From Dyadobacter sp. CY347 (lineage in GTDB: Bacteria; Bacteroidota; Bacteroidia; Cytophagales; Spirosomataceae), in contig NZ_JAKFFT010000004.1 of the NCBI RefSeq assembly GCF_021502655.1, forward strand, positions 1,240,001 to 1,304,000: DNA of 64,000 nt, given 5' to 3'. Each line of letters begins with the position of its first letter. Positions within the stretch are counted from its first letter, which is position 1. The notes under the pieces were generated by a model. That model had not been told where the DNA came from. It ran no database searches and worked only from the letters and a program-made list of their open reading frames with translations. The position numbers and the translations under genes are program-made. Below are positions 18,229 through 26,706 of the stretch, one piece after another.

Positions 18229-19742
18229 TGGTGAGAATGCTCCTTTTGTTGTTGCTCAATGTCTTCGTTAATGGTTTTACCAAAGCGCAGAATGCCTTGG
18301 AAAGCACATTAGCATTAGCTCCCGTTTTTTCGGATCATATGGTTTTGCAAAGAAACAAACCCATCAGAATCTATGGAAAAGCATCGAGTGGAGGCAATGT
18401 TCATGTTCAATTTTTAAATAGAGCATTGACTACAAAAGCCGATCGATCGGGTAACTGGAATGTCGTTTTCCCAGCATCCCAAGAAGGCGGTCCGTATTCG
18501 ATTTCAGTTTCTGCAAAAGATCGTAAGATCAATATAAATGATGTGCTGATCGGGGATGTGTGGCTGTGCTCAGGCCAATCGAATATGGAATTTGCATTGC
18601 GGGATGCGGAGACCGGGCCTGAGGAATTGCAGGCCGATCAGTTCGATCCGAATATGCGCTTGCTGAAAATGGGCGGCATTGTTTCAACCGGCGATGTGGC
18701 GTGGGATTCTGCTTCGCTTGCCAGGGTGAATCGTTATGAATTTTTTGCCGGCAGCTGGAAACCATTAAATAAAGTTTCCGCCGCTTCTTTCTCGGCAGTC
18801 GCTTATTATTTTGGTAAAAAAATAAAACCGGAAGCCCACGTCCCGATCGGCCTGATCCAGATTGCGGTGGGCGGCTCTCCTACTGAATCATGGATAGAAC
18901 ATTCGCTTTTGGAGCAATCCCAACAATTTGCAGGAATGCTCGGCGATTGGCAACATTCAACTTTGGTGATGGAATGGTGCCGGGAGCGCGCCGCAAAAAA
19001 TAGTATGAATGCTCATTCGGCAGACCAAAAGCATCCTTACCAACCCGGCTACAACTTCCAGGCTGGCATTGCCCCGCTAACCGACTTCGCGATTGCAGGT
19101 GTGATTTGGTATCAGGGCGAAAGTAATGTATTTAATGTGCCGCTTCACGCGCAGCTTTTTGAAATGCTGGTGAAAAACTGGCGGGAGAATTGGGGCTATC
19201 CATTTCCATTTTATTTTGTGCAATTGTCCGGCATTAACCGGCCTAACTGGCCCGAATTCAGGGATTCACAACGGCTTATGCTAGCCAAAATCCCAAATTC
19301 AGGCATGGCGGTGAGTTACGATTTTGGCGATTCGCTGAATGTGCATCCAACCCGAAAAAAGGAAGTCGGCGAGCGGCTGGCATTGCTCGCGCTGCGGGAT
19401 ATATATCAAATGAATGTCATTGCCGAAGGGCCTATTCCTGAAAAAGCATTGCTAAAAGATAGCGAGATCAGGATCCAGTTTTCAAATGGGAAGGGAGATT
19501 TATCAAAACAAAACAGTCTTTTGACCAATAATAACGCACCGTTGACGGGCTTCGAACTGCTTACGGAAAATGGCCATAGACTGTTTGCAAACGCGAAAAT
19601 TTCAGGCAATGAAGTCGTGATCAGTGTTCCGGCTGGTGAGCGGATCAAAGCCGTTTTGTACGCATATCAGCCATTTACGCGGGCGAATCTTTATAATGAG
19701 GCAGGATTACCAGCTTCAACTTTTTCAATAGCAGTAAAATAG
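18225..19742 (+). CDS. Sialate O-acetylesterase
   Basis: A 505-residue exported SGNH-type esterase. The signal peptide covers about the first 25 residues. The nucleophile Ser lies in WLCSGQSNMEF (block I), with the oxyanion block in VGGSPTESWIE, the IWYQGESNV block, and the catalytic His in the VHPTRKKEVGERLA stretch. The enzyme removes O-acetyl groups from C9/C4 of sialic acids so that they can be used by sialidase, mutarotase and lyase; a periplasmic site fits the signal peptide. The start overlaps the symporter gene by 4 bases. An N-terminal beta-sandwich domain of about 90 residues is present, as in family members of this length. Confidence 0.9.
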   Translation: MMVRMLLLLLLNVFVNGFTKAQNALESTLALAPVFSDHMVLQRNKPIRIYGKASSGGNVHVQFLNRALTTKADRSGNWNVVFPASQEGGPYSISVSAKDRKININDVLIGDVWLCSGQSNMEFALRDAETGPEELQADQFDPNMRLLKMGGIVSTGDVAWDSASLARVNRYEFFAGSWKPLNKVSAASFSAVAYYFGKKIKPEAHVPIGLIQIAVGGSPTESWIEHSLLEQSQQFAGMLGDWQHSTLVMEWCRERAAKNSMNAHSADQKHPYQPGYNFQAGIAPLTDFAIAGVIWYQGESNVFNVPLHAQLFEMLVKNWRENWGYPFPFYFVQLSGINRPNWPEFRDSQRLMLAKIPNSGMAVSYDFGDSLNVHPTRKKEVGERLALLALRDIYQMNVIAEGPIPEKALLKDSEIRIQFSNGKGDLSKQNSLLTNNNAPLTGFELLTENGHRLFANAKISGNEVVISVPAGERIKAVLYAYQPFTRANLYNEAGLPASTFSIAVK

Positions 19743-19748
19743 AAAGCA

Positions 19749-20975
19749 ATGCATTACACAAAAACAGAGCTGCAAAACCTGGGCGATTTTTACAAAAACC
19801 AGCTTCTGAACGACACTTTGCCGTTTTGGTTTCCCAGGTCGCTGGATGAGGATTTTGGCGGATATCTTTTGATGCGCGATCACGATGGAACATTGATTGA
19901 CGATGATAAGGCGGTCTGGATACAAGGACGTGCGGCCTGGTTGCTCGCTACTTTGTATAACACCATAGAGCCAAGGCAGGAATGGCTGGACAGTGCAAAA
20001 TCAGGGATTGATTTTTTGAATAAACATTGCTTCGACACGGATGGACGCATGTTTTTCCACATGACCCGCGCCGGGGAACCCATTCGCAAACGCCGCTATT
20101 TCTTCTCCGAAACATTCGCCGTGATAGCCAATGCAGCCTACGCAAAAGCAAGCGGAGATGAAGAAGCCGCAGCAAAAGCGCGTTACTTATTTGGCAAATG
20201 CATTGAATACGCGACCGTTCCGGGCTTGCTCGAACCCAAGTTTACCCCAACCCGCCCTGCGAAGGGAATAGGCGTGCCGATGATCCTCATGAACACCGCC
20301 CAGCAACTCCGCGAGACCATTGGCGACCCGCGATGCGACGGATTGATTGACCAGTTTATCAAAGAAATTGAGGCAGATTTTGTCAAAGACGACATGCAAT
20401 GCGTGATGGAACAAGTCGCACCGGATGGCAGTATTATTGATCATATAGATGGCCGGACGCTCAATCCGGGACACGCGATTGAAGGCGCTTGGTTCATCTT
20501 GCATGAGGCCAAATACAGGAACAATGATCCGCATTTGATTGCGCTGGGCTGCAAAATGCTCGATTACATGTGGGAGCGCGGCTGGGATAAGGAGTTTGGC
20601 GGGATATTCTATTTCCGGGATGTTTATGACCGGCCCGTGCAGGAATATTGGCAGGATATGAAATTCTGGTGGCCGCATAACGAAGCCATTATTGCCACAT
20701 TGCTCGCTTATACACTTACGCAGGATAAAAAATATGCAAAATGGCACATTATGGTGCACGATTGGGCATACACGCACTTTCATGATAAGGAAAATGGCGA
20801 ATGGTTTGGCTATTTACACCGGGACGGAAGTGTAGCGCAAACCGCAAAAGGTAATTTGTTCAAAGGCCCGTTCCACTTGCCGCGACAAGAATGGTATTGC
20901 GCCCAACTGATGCAGGAATTTGTTGGAACGAGCCTGGAAAGCAACATTTTTGAAACTGAAAAACAGCAATCTTGA
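19749..20975 (+). CDS. N-acylglucosamine 2-epimerase (AGE family)
   Basis: A 408-residue cytoplasmic (alpha/alpha)6-barrel epimerase that would turn ManNAc into GlcNAc. The AGE landmarks are present: KAVWIQGRAAWLLATLY, RRYFFSETFAVIA, LNPGHAIEGAWF with catalytic His, MKFWWPHNEAI with the second His, and GEWFGYLHRDG near the end. No signal peptide is seen. In Bacteroides fragilis an epimerase of this type replaces the ManNAc kinase/ManNAc-6-P route, so GlcNAc is phosphorylated later by a ROK kinase, which is not in this window. The gene is 6 bases after the esterase and is followed closely by the sialidase gene. Confidence 0.92.
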   Translation: MHYTKTELQNLGDFYKNQLLNDTLPFWFPRSLDEDFGGYLLMRDHDGTLIDDDKAVWIQGRAAWLLATLYNTIEPRQEWLDSAKSGIDFLNKHCFDTDGRMFFHMTRAGEPIRKRRYFFSETFAVIANAAYAKASGDEEAAAKARYLFGKCIEYATVPGLLEPKFTPTRPAKGIGVPMILMNTAQQLRETIGDPRCDGLIDQFIKEIEADFVKDDMQCVMEQVAPDGSIIDHIDGRTLNPGHAIEGAWFILHEAKYRNNDPHLIALGCKMLDYMWERGWDKEFGGIFYFRDVYDRPVQEYWQDMKFWWPHNEAIIATLLAYTLTQDKKYAKWHIMVHDWAYTHFHDKENGEWFGYLHRDGSVAQTAKGNLFKGPFHLPRQEWYCAQLMQEFVGTSLESNIFETEKQQS

Positions 20976-20977
20976 AT

Positions 20978-22138
20978 ATGAAAATCATAAATCTAACCCT
21001 TATCGCATGCATCATCGCCCTGACGGCTGCTTATGCACAAACACCCGTTTTCGTGTCCGGCGCAGAAGGCTATAAGTCATTTCGCATCCCTGCCATTGTT
21101 CGCGCGCCGGATGATGACCTGCTTGCATTTGCAGAAGGCAGGGTCGCCGGAAGCGGTGACTTTGGCGACATTGACATTGTAATGAAGCGCAGCAAAGACA
21201 AAGGAAAAACCTGGTCCTCATCGCAGGTTGTGGCCGGTTATGACAAACTACAAGCCGGAAATCCAGCCCCAGTGTTCGATTTGAGCGATCCGGCGTTTCC
21301 GAAGGGAAGGTTGTTTTTGTTTTTCAACACCGGGAACAATCATGAAGGTGAAGTACGGAAGGGCAAAGGGTTACGGGAAGTTTGGTATAAAACCTCAACC
21401 GATGCAGGCGTAACCTGGTCTGAGCCGGTGAACATTACGACGCAGGTCCACAAGCCAAAACAGCCGGAAGTGAATGCGGCTTACAATTCGGATGCGGATT
21501 GGAGAAGTTACGCGAACACGCCGGGCCACGGCATGCAACTCACCGAAGGTCCGTTCAAAGGCAGAATTTACATTGCAGCCAACCATTCAGCGGGTGATCC
21601 CAAACCCAAAGGTGCAGATTACCAGGCACACGGATTTTACAGCGACGATCATTGCAAAACATTCAAATTGAGCGAAACAATTGCGATCGAAGGCTCCAAT
21701 GAATCCACCGCGGCGGAGATTTCGGGCGGTCGGGTAATGTTCAATGCAAGAAATCAAAAAGGCGACGTGGGGGCGCGGATCGTGGCGGTAAGCAGTGACG
21801 GGGGCGTGAAATGGGACACGACTTACTTTGACCATAATCTCCCGGATCCCGTTTGCGAAGGAAGTATTCTAACCATTGGTAAAAACAAAAAACACAACAT
21901 CCTGGCATTCTCAAACGCAGCCGACACCGCAAAACGCGACAACCTCACATTGAGGATCAGTTTCGACGACGGGAAAACGTGGACGAAGCAATATGTAATT
22001 GATAAAAGCAAAAACGGCGAAAAGGATTACACGGCTTACTCGGACATCGTGCAAACGAGCAAGAAAAGCGTGGGTGTCATATACGAGTTCAACGGTTACC
22101 GCTCGATCATGTTTAAGGAGGTTGTTTGGAAGGATTAG
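20978..22138 (+). CDS. nanH: Exo-alpha-sialidase (GH33)
   Basis: A secreted sialidase of about 386 residues that releases terminal sialic acid from glycoconjugates. After a signal peptide ending AAYAQ comes the YKSFRIPAIVRA motif, whose Arg binds the carboxylate. Four Asp-box repeats follow: SKDKGKTWSS, STDAGVTWSE, SSDGGVKWD and SFDDGKTWT. The nucleophile Tyr and its Glu partner are expected in the TAYSDIVQ and SNESTAAEISGG regions. The ATG at 20978 is used; a TTG two codons upstream overlaps the previous stop. It is the last gene of the operon; 133 bases then separate it from an oppositely oriented gene, with no clear terminator seen. Confidence 0.9.
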   Translation: MKIINLTLIACIIALTAAYAQTPVFVSGAEGYKSFRIPAIVRAPDDDLLAFAEGRVAGSGDFGDIDIVMKRSKDKGKTWSSSQVVAGYDKLQAGNPAPVFDLSDPAFPKGRLFLFFNTGNNHEGEVRKGKGLREVWYKTSTDAGVTWSEPVNITTQVHKPKQPEVNAAYNSDADWRSYANTPGHGMQLTEGPFKGRIYIAANHSAGDPKPKGADYQAHGFYSDDHCKTFKLSETIAIEGSNESTAAEISGGRVMFNARNQKGDVGARIVAVSSDGGVKWDTTYFDHNLPDPVCEGSILTIGKNKKHNILAFSNAADTAKRDNLTLRISFDDGKTWTKQYVIDKSKNGEKDYTAYSDIVQTSKKSVGVIYEFNGYRSIMFKEVVWKD

Positions 22139-22271
22139 GTTTCCTTCCTCGTTTCCACAGGATACTGCCAAAGCAAGTATACCATAAGCAAGCGAAAGAG
22201 TAAACGAGGCTGGTCACAGCCTGGACCATTCAAAGTGACTTGGTAACACCTGCAACAGTTGCATATGGTTG

Positions 22272-23000
22272 TTAATTAAGGTTGAGCCCTACGACCAATC
22301 CTAAATAGGGTTTTCCTTGGTAAAGCCATAAAGATCTGTTTCCATCTAACAAGTGATCTACGGCGCCGATTAATCCGAAAGTCAAATTTTCGACGCCCAT
22401 GAGCACTGCAACACCTTTTGACCAAGCCATGCCATCATATTCTATTGATATACCATTGTTTGTCACCCAAGGGTTTATGGGTGTTAAGCCAAAACCTGTG
22501 ACGAATCCGCCGGAGATTCCGTAATGTTTTACTTTTTCGTGAAGCCTGCCAATCGGGTCTCTCACAAATGATAATCGATAAACATCCGTGCGGTAGCCCA
22601 GGTAAACTGCACCATTCAGGTGATTACTAAATTGTTTTGGAAAGGTGCTTGATGAGGGCCGGAATTTAATGGGAATGGTCAGAATGTCCACATCAAATCC
22701 ATTTTGCCAGTATTTGCTGCTCTTGCTATCAGTGATCTGAGCCTTTTGAGAAACGGAATGCTTCATTAGTTCAGAGGGCTTTAAAGGCGCATGTTGCCAG
22801 CCTTTTTTAAGGGGATATATCGAGATCGAATCTTCTGTGTTTTCGACATACACCTGCTGCCGCTGACCTTTCAAGCTGGTATGATAAACCCCATCAGCGA
22901 AATTAAATTTCGGACTGTCCTTCTGGCTTCGGCAACTCAAAAGGTGCACCATTGCGAGAAGGCATAAAAGGCATGTAAAGTGTTTAGTCATTTTTGGCAA
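22272..23000 (-). CDS. Hypothetical lipoprotein
   Basis: A 242-residue protein whose leader ends in the lipobox HLLSCRS, so it is probably a lipoprotein. I do not recognise a family. The mature part is rich in beta strands, with Gly- and aromatic-rich segments such as LNGAVYLGYRTDVYRLSF and a C-terminus ending LGLVVGLNLN, which reads like a small membrane-attached barrel or a periplasmic beta protein. The start could also be the second Met (MTKHF), three codons on. It is convergent with the sialidase gene and has no operon partner. No link to sialic acid use is visible. Confidence 0.6.
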   Translation of the reverse strand: MPKMTKHFTCLLCLLAMVHLLSCRSQKDSPKFNFADGVYHTSLKGQRQQVYVENTEDSISIYPLKKGWQHAPLKPSELMKHSVSQKAQITDSKSSKYWQNGFDVDILTIPIKFRPSSSTFPKQFSNHLNGAVYLGYRTDVYRLSFVRDPIGRLHEKVKHYGISGGFVTGFGLTPINPWVTNNGISIEYDGMAWSKGVAVLMGVENLTFGLIGAVDHLLDGNRSLWLYQGKPYLGLVVGLNLN

Positions 23001-23179
23001 TAAAATTTACAGGATGATAAAGTACTGTTTATCCGACAATTTACCCAGTCTATCGCCAGGCACAACGGATGATTACCGGATGATGAAATAAATGAACTCT
23101 TTCAGGACATTTGGTTGGTATGATTCTTATAAGTTCTATCCGGAAATATTATAAATCAAGGACCAAATATAGTGTGAAG

Positions 23180-23608
23180 ATGTGGTGGATGTGGGCAATG
23201 TTGGCTGCTGTTTCAGCAGCATTAGTAACTGTATTGACGAAGGCTGGCTTAAAAAATGTTGATTCGAGCCTTGCTTTCGCACTTCAATCCGTCCTGATCG
23301 TCTCCATAACATGGGCCGTAGTTGCATGGCAAGGGACAACGCCGGGCATCAAGGAAATTGAAACAAAAGCCTGGGTATTTCTGGGGCTTGCCGGTGTTGC
23401 GACTACACTTTCAACGTTATTTTCTTTTAAAGCATTGTCTTTGGGGTAAGCCTCCTCCGTTACGACAATCGAACGGTCTTCATTGGTAATTGCCGTGCTG
23501 CTATCTGTGCTGTTTTTGAAAGAAAAACTTACCTGGCAACTGATTGCCGGCTCCATTTTGATTATTGGTGGAGCAGTTCTGATTGCCGTGTCTGATTCTG
23601 GTAAATAA
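23180..23608 (+). pseudogene. EamA-type (DMT) small permease, interrupted by an in-frame stop
   Basis: Translation from the ATG at 23180 (MWWMWAMLAAVSA) gives the first 89 residues of the small EamA permease family, up to FSFKALSLG, where a TAA stands at 23447-23449. The same frame then continues without a further stop: ASSVTTIERSSLVIAVLLS, then FLKEKLTWQLIAGS, then IIGGAVLIAVSDSGK, ending at TAA 23606-23608. The two parts together make about 142 residues, the usual length of the family, in which an acidic residue normally follows 'LG'. One base change (for example GAA to TAA) explains the break. It is a probable recent pseudogene, though a sequencing error or readthrough cannot be excluded. 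Confidence 0.8.
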
Positions 23609-23695
23609 GCGTGTCATTCCCGTCCAGCTGGCCATAGCTGTGAATTTAAGTGCCCGGGTAAATTACGGGCAGTGCAATGTAAGTTATTAGTAGGC

Positions 23696-23773
23696 CGTGC
23701 ATGGCGGCCCGCGTACGACTACCCACGCAGGGCGACCCGCGCAGGGCGACCCACGTAGGGCGTCCCGGGTAGG
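23696..23773. repeat. 14-base GC-rich tandem repeat, about 5.6 copies
   Basis: Units run head to tail with a period of 14: CGTGCATGGCGGCC, CGCGTACGACTACC, CACGCAGGGCGACC, CGCGCAGGGCGACC, CACGTAGGGCGTCC and a partial CGGGTAGG. The most alike units are the third and fourth, which differ at two positions. The array is far richer in GC than its surroundings and ends about 70 bases before the chosen start of the Rpn-family gene, in its probable leader. There are no spacers, so it is not a CRISPR. Confidence 0.8.
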
Positions 23774-23843
23774 AAAATAATTTTGGGATACCTTTAAATA
23801 ATTGGATCCGGCCGTCTCGTTTTTCGTTTTATATCTTCGCCAG

Positions 23844-24740
23844 ATGAGCCGACACACACAAAAACACGACACATTCATCAGGGCGATTATGGGAAATCAG
23901 CAGGTCGCGCTGGATTATTTCCGGACCTGTCTTCCCCAAAACATCCAGGATACGCTCGACTTTTCAACCCTCCGGCAACTTCCTGATACTTATGTCTCAA
24001 AAGACCTCCAAAAATCCATATCAGACATTATCTACACCTGCCGGAAAGCGGATGCAACGGAAGAAGTGAAAATTGCGCTGCTTGTCGAGCATAAGAGCTA
24101 TATTGATAAGTACACACCGATCCAGATGGGCAGTTATCTTTTTTCCGGCTTTTTGAAACAAATCGGCAATGGCGAAGCCCCTTCGCTAATCATTCCCATA
24201 CTTCTTTATCATGGCAAAGCTCGTTGGGAGTATAAAACGCTGGCTGATCTTTTCAATAATCCCGAACCGGCTTTAAAGGGATTTGTACCAGATTACCAAT
24301 ACATTTTTCACAATCTGGGCGAAATACCTGACGAAGAGATTCAGGCGCTGCATAACAAATTTCTGGCTGCATCGCTTCTAGCCATGAAATATAGTGTCCT
24401 TAAAGACAGATTAAAGAGCCTGATTCCGGCGATATTGAAGTTACCTGGTGAAACGGAAAAGAACTTGCAAAACAGCCTCATTGTTTATACATTCGTGAAT
24501 AGCGGTCTTAATCAAGATCAGATCTTTGCACTAATCACATCACTACCAATACAAAACCAAGAAACGGTTATGGATACCTTAGAAATTTTTGTTGAAAAAG
24601 GGCGGAGGGAAAAGACAGAAAACGCGGTAAAGAACCTCATTAAGCAATCATTGCTTACAGATGAGCAGATTGCTTCCGCTATGGAAGTTACTGTAAGCTA
24701 TGTTTCAGATATCCGGAAAAATATAACTGCTGAAAAGTAG
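23844..24740 (+). CDS. Rpn family recombination-promoting nuclease / PD-(D/E)XK transposase-like protein
   Basis: A protein of about 298 residues starting MSRHTQKHDTFIRAIMG, of the Rpn/Transposase_31 (PF04754) family. The PD-(D/E)XK core is visible: an acidic residue in KSISDIIYTC, then VKIALLVEHKSYIDKYT with the E-x-K pair, followed by the conserved IIPILLYHGKARWEY. RpnA-type proteins of E. coli are DNA endonucleases that stimulate recA-independent recombination, and the family is often multicopy. The C-terminal 60 residues are helical (RREKTENAVKNLIKQSLLTDEQIASAM), a common tail in Bacteroidota members. The frame is open 14 codons further up, but the family begins at this Met. A 14-base tandem repeat lies just upstream. 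Confidence 0.88.
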   Translation: MSRHTQKHDTFIRAIMGNQQVALDYFRTCLPQNIQDTLDFSTLRQLPDTYVSKDLQKSISDIIYTCRKADATEEVKIALLVEHKSYIDKYTPIQMGSYLFSGFLKQIGNGEAPSLIIPILLYHGKARWEYKTLADLFNNPEPALKGFVPDYQYIFHNLGEIPDEEIQALHNKFLAASLLAMKYSVLKDRLKSLIPAILKLPGETEKNLQNSLIVYTFVNSGLNQDQIFALITSLPIQNQETVMDTLEIFVEKGRREKTENAVKNLIKQSLLTDEQIASAMEVTVSYVSDIRKNITAEK

Positions 24741-25322
24741 GTAGGTCTTGGCAAGAGTTGGACAAACTAGATATCTTGCCGCGAAGGTGACAGAATAACC
24801 GACGCAGATCAATTTAAAGGAACTCCCATCAATCACCCGGTTGGACACGAATTCACTGGACTATTGAAAACTCGTTTTCAAACATGCATCAGCCAATGGA
24901 TTCTTCAACTTGTCGGCACCAAACGACCGGGCAAGGACAATCTATGACACGTACAAAACTAATCCGCTAATCACCGGTTACGTGAAAAACGAAAAGGCAG
25001 TACCAACATTCTGGGCGAACGAATCGAAGCATAACATTGACGTAAGTCCACAATTAAAGCTTCTACACAAACGACAGCTCTGCTCCCATACATTGTTTAT
25101 CGATCAGCAGCAAATATTCTTATCAGCACTTTCTGAATGGTTGATTAGTCCGAAGTGAGTTAAATCCTAAATTTTCCAGCTTGCAGCTGACAGAAAATCT
25201 GGATGGTGGAATTTTGATAAGAATGCGGCTAAGTCGTTCGCGCCAAGCGTAACCAGGCTAAGTCTTTGTTCCATAATCGAGTGATTTGAAGTTGATGAAT
25301 TTGATGACCTAACATTTAGTTT
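24741..25322. other. 582-base stretch without a supported gene; possible decayed gene
   Basis: No intact gene is supported. Two plus-strand frames that overlap look protein-like. One, about 24796-24946, reads ITDADQFKGTPINHPVGHEF and on to GTKRPGKDN before a stop. The other, 24910-25158, reads TIYDTYKTNPLITGYVKNEK and on to WANESKHNIDV before 30 less natural codons. Joining them needs a frameshift, as in a decayed gene. I do not recognise the parent protein. Short inverted repeats around 25180 (TTTTCC.GC...) are weak. Nothing else is seen. Confidence 0.3.
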
Positions 25323-25877
25323 TCAAATTACGGAAGTAAGTTTCCTTTCCTTGTTGACCAGCGCGATCAGCAATTTCTGAAATACTTTCGCCTTTTTAAT
25401 CGCAAGGTGGGAGCTAGGAGCCCAAAATGTCCCATGAAAGCTGATACCGGAAGTGCCTGCAATGTCAGCATAGGGCTGGGAGATGATTTGTCCGAGTGCT
25501 TCATTAATTTCTAATTCATCCAGATTGTCGCCGATTATGTCTACGAGTTCAATATTTCCATTATTCTCGTTCAGGCGAACTGTAAAGGGAGTCATGCCTA
25601 TTTCGGCAGGTTTCTTATATCTGTCAACTTCTAATTTATTCATTGATGCAGACACCGGACGTAATCCAACGCCATCCTCTGCAAATGCATTCAAGCGCTG
25701 CGCTAATTTTAGAGCACATTCGAAGCTTGAAAATGCAGCTATTGATTCTCGCACTTCGGCAGGGAATGGGATTAGCAACCAAACGAAACTTCGATCGCCG
25801 ATTTTAGCAAAGTCGTCGCTGGATAAGCCAAGGCTTTTGTAGGTCTCGCTTTCGGTCATGCCTGATGCTGTATTCAT
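25323..25877 (-). CDS. Hypothetical protein, 184 residues
   Basis: I do not recognise a family. The protein is predicted soluble, with no signal peptide or membrane segment. It begins with a short polar stretch (MTESETYKSLGLSSDDFAKIG), has a mixed alpha/beta middle, and ends in a basic helix (KVFQKLLIALVNKERK). The Met at position 7 is an equally good start. The upstream region holds a strong inverted repeat (25913-25945), about 36 bases before the start, which may be its operator or a hairpin. Codon use is not obviously odd. Its neighbours are in accessory DNA, so a horizontally acquired orphan is plausible but unproven. Confidence 0.5.
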   Translation of the reverse strand: MNTASGMTESETYKSLGLSSDDFAKIGDRSFVWLLIPFPAEVRESIAAFSSFECALKLAQRLNAFAEDGVGLRPVSASMNKLEVDRYKKPAEIGMTPFTVRLNENNGNIELVDIIGDNLDELEINEALGQIISQPYADIAGTSGISFHGTFWAPSSHLAIKKAKVFQKLLIALVNKERKLTSVI

Positions 25878-25912
25878 AATGTTGATCGATAATGTTGATG
25901 AAGAACGTTAAT

Positions 25913-25945
25913 CACAACATTGATACTATTGATATCAATGTTGTG
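25913..25945. promoter_or_regulatory. 13-base perfect inverted repeat upstream of the 184-residue gene
   Basis: CACAACATTGATA (25913-25925) and its reverse complement TATCAATGTTGTG (25933-25945) flank a 7-base centre CTATTGA. A direct repeat of AATGTTGAT also occurs between it and the gene. There is no T-tract on either side, so an operator is more likely than a terminator. Confidence 0.5.
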
Positions 25946-26067
25946 GTTCCAAAAGTATCGATAATGACGCAAAAGGTCAAGCAAAAAGTGATAATTAGTT
26001 CTATCAAATTTTGTGACCCGCAGAGAAACAGAGATATTTTGCAGAGGCCGGTTCATTCAAACCATCG

Positions 26068-26442
26068 CTATAAAGGACGCCACTCACCTAGCCAATCATA
26101 GAGCTGGGCGGTTGTCGCATACTCGCGCAGATATGAGATTTTTCCCTCATGCAACTTCGCGATGGTTGCACCGTTGAAGCTCTTTTCTTCGCCGCGCCAA
26201 GTGTAGTGGAATGTCCATTCTGCAATTTCCACATCCCCTAGCGATTGCAAATTCTGGATTGTCCAATCGATGACGCGGCCATTCTCGGCTAACCACGCCG
26301 CAATCCAGCGTTCGACCGAAGTGTGGCCGCGGTAAACGGGTCCGAAGCTCTCGATGACGACACAATCCGGAGTGAGCGTTGCAAGGATCGCGTTCGTATT
26401 ATGCGTGCGCCAGCCGGCGATATACTGCTCTAATAATGTCAT
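26068..26442 (-). CDS. SnoaL-like / NTF2 superfamily protein
   Basis: A 124-residue cone-shaped alpha+beta barrel protein of the NTF2/SnoaL-like group. Signs are the N-terminal helix LEQYIAGWRTHNTNAILATLTPDCVV, then YRGHTSVERWIAAW, a strand WTFHYTWRGEEKSFNGATIAKL and the closing KISYLREYATTAQLYDWLG. Such proteins act as small isomerases, hydrolases or binding folds; the substrate cannot be told from the sequence. It has no operon partner. A second family member lies at 34792, only distantly alike. Confidence 0.8.
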   Translation of the reverse strand: MTLLEQYIAGWRTHNTNAILATLTPDCVVIESFGPVYRGHTSVERWIAAWLAENGRVIDWTIQNLQSLGDVEIAEWTFHYTWRGEEKSFNGATIAKLHEGKISYLREYATTAQLYDWLGEWRPL

Positions 26443-26706
26443 GGGTGTAGGGGCTTATTGTTCGTCGCTTCAGCAACGCCGGCTATCGCTTTCGAATTGA
26501 ATACTGGCGTTGATTGTTTAATAATATAATGCTCGGTTCTTTCTAATTTCCTTTAGTGTTCATTACTGATTTTGATGATTCAAATATAGATCCATGGTCT
26601 TACTTTAGGGAGGGAAGCCGGATTATGCATATCGGTTGACATGTATATTATTGCAACCTATGGGATCCGGAAAGTGTCTAAGCTAAACTACCTATTATTC
26701 TAAAAT

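Noticed and set aside
20187..20783. A 198-codon open frame opposite the epimerase gene
   Set aside because: The plus strand is a full AGE epimerase with catalytic residues; the reverse frame shows no motif.
23696..23773. A CRISPR array
   Set aside because: The units are adjoining 14-mers with no spacers and no cas genes nearby.
24910..25158. An intact 82-residue gene
   Set aside because: It starts at a TTG inside another plausible frame, has no leader or motif, and its last 30 codons look random; a decayed gene is more likely.
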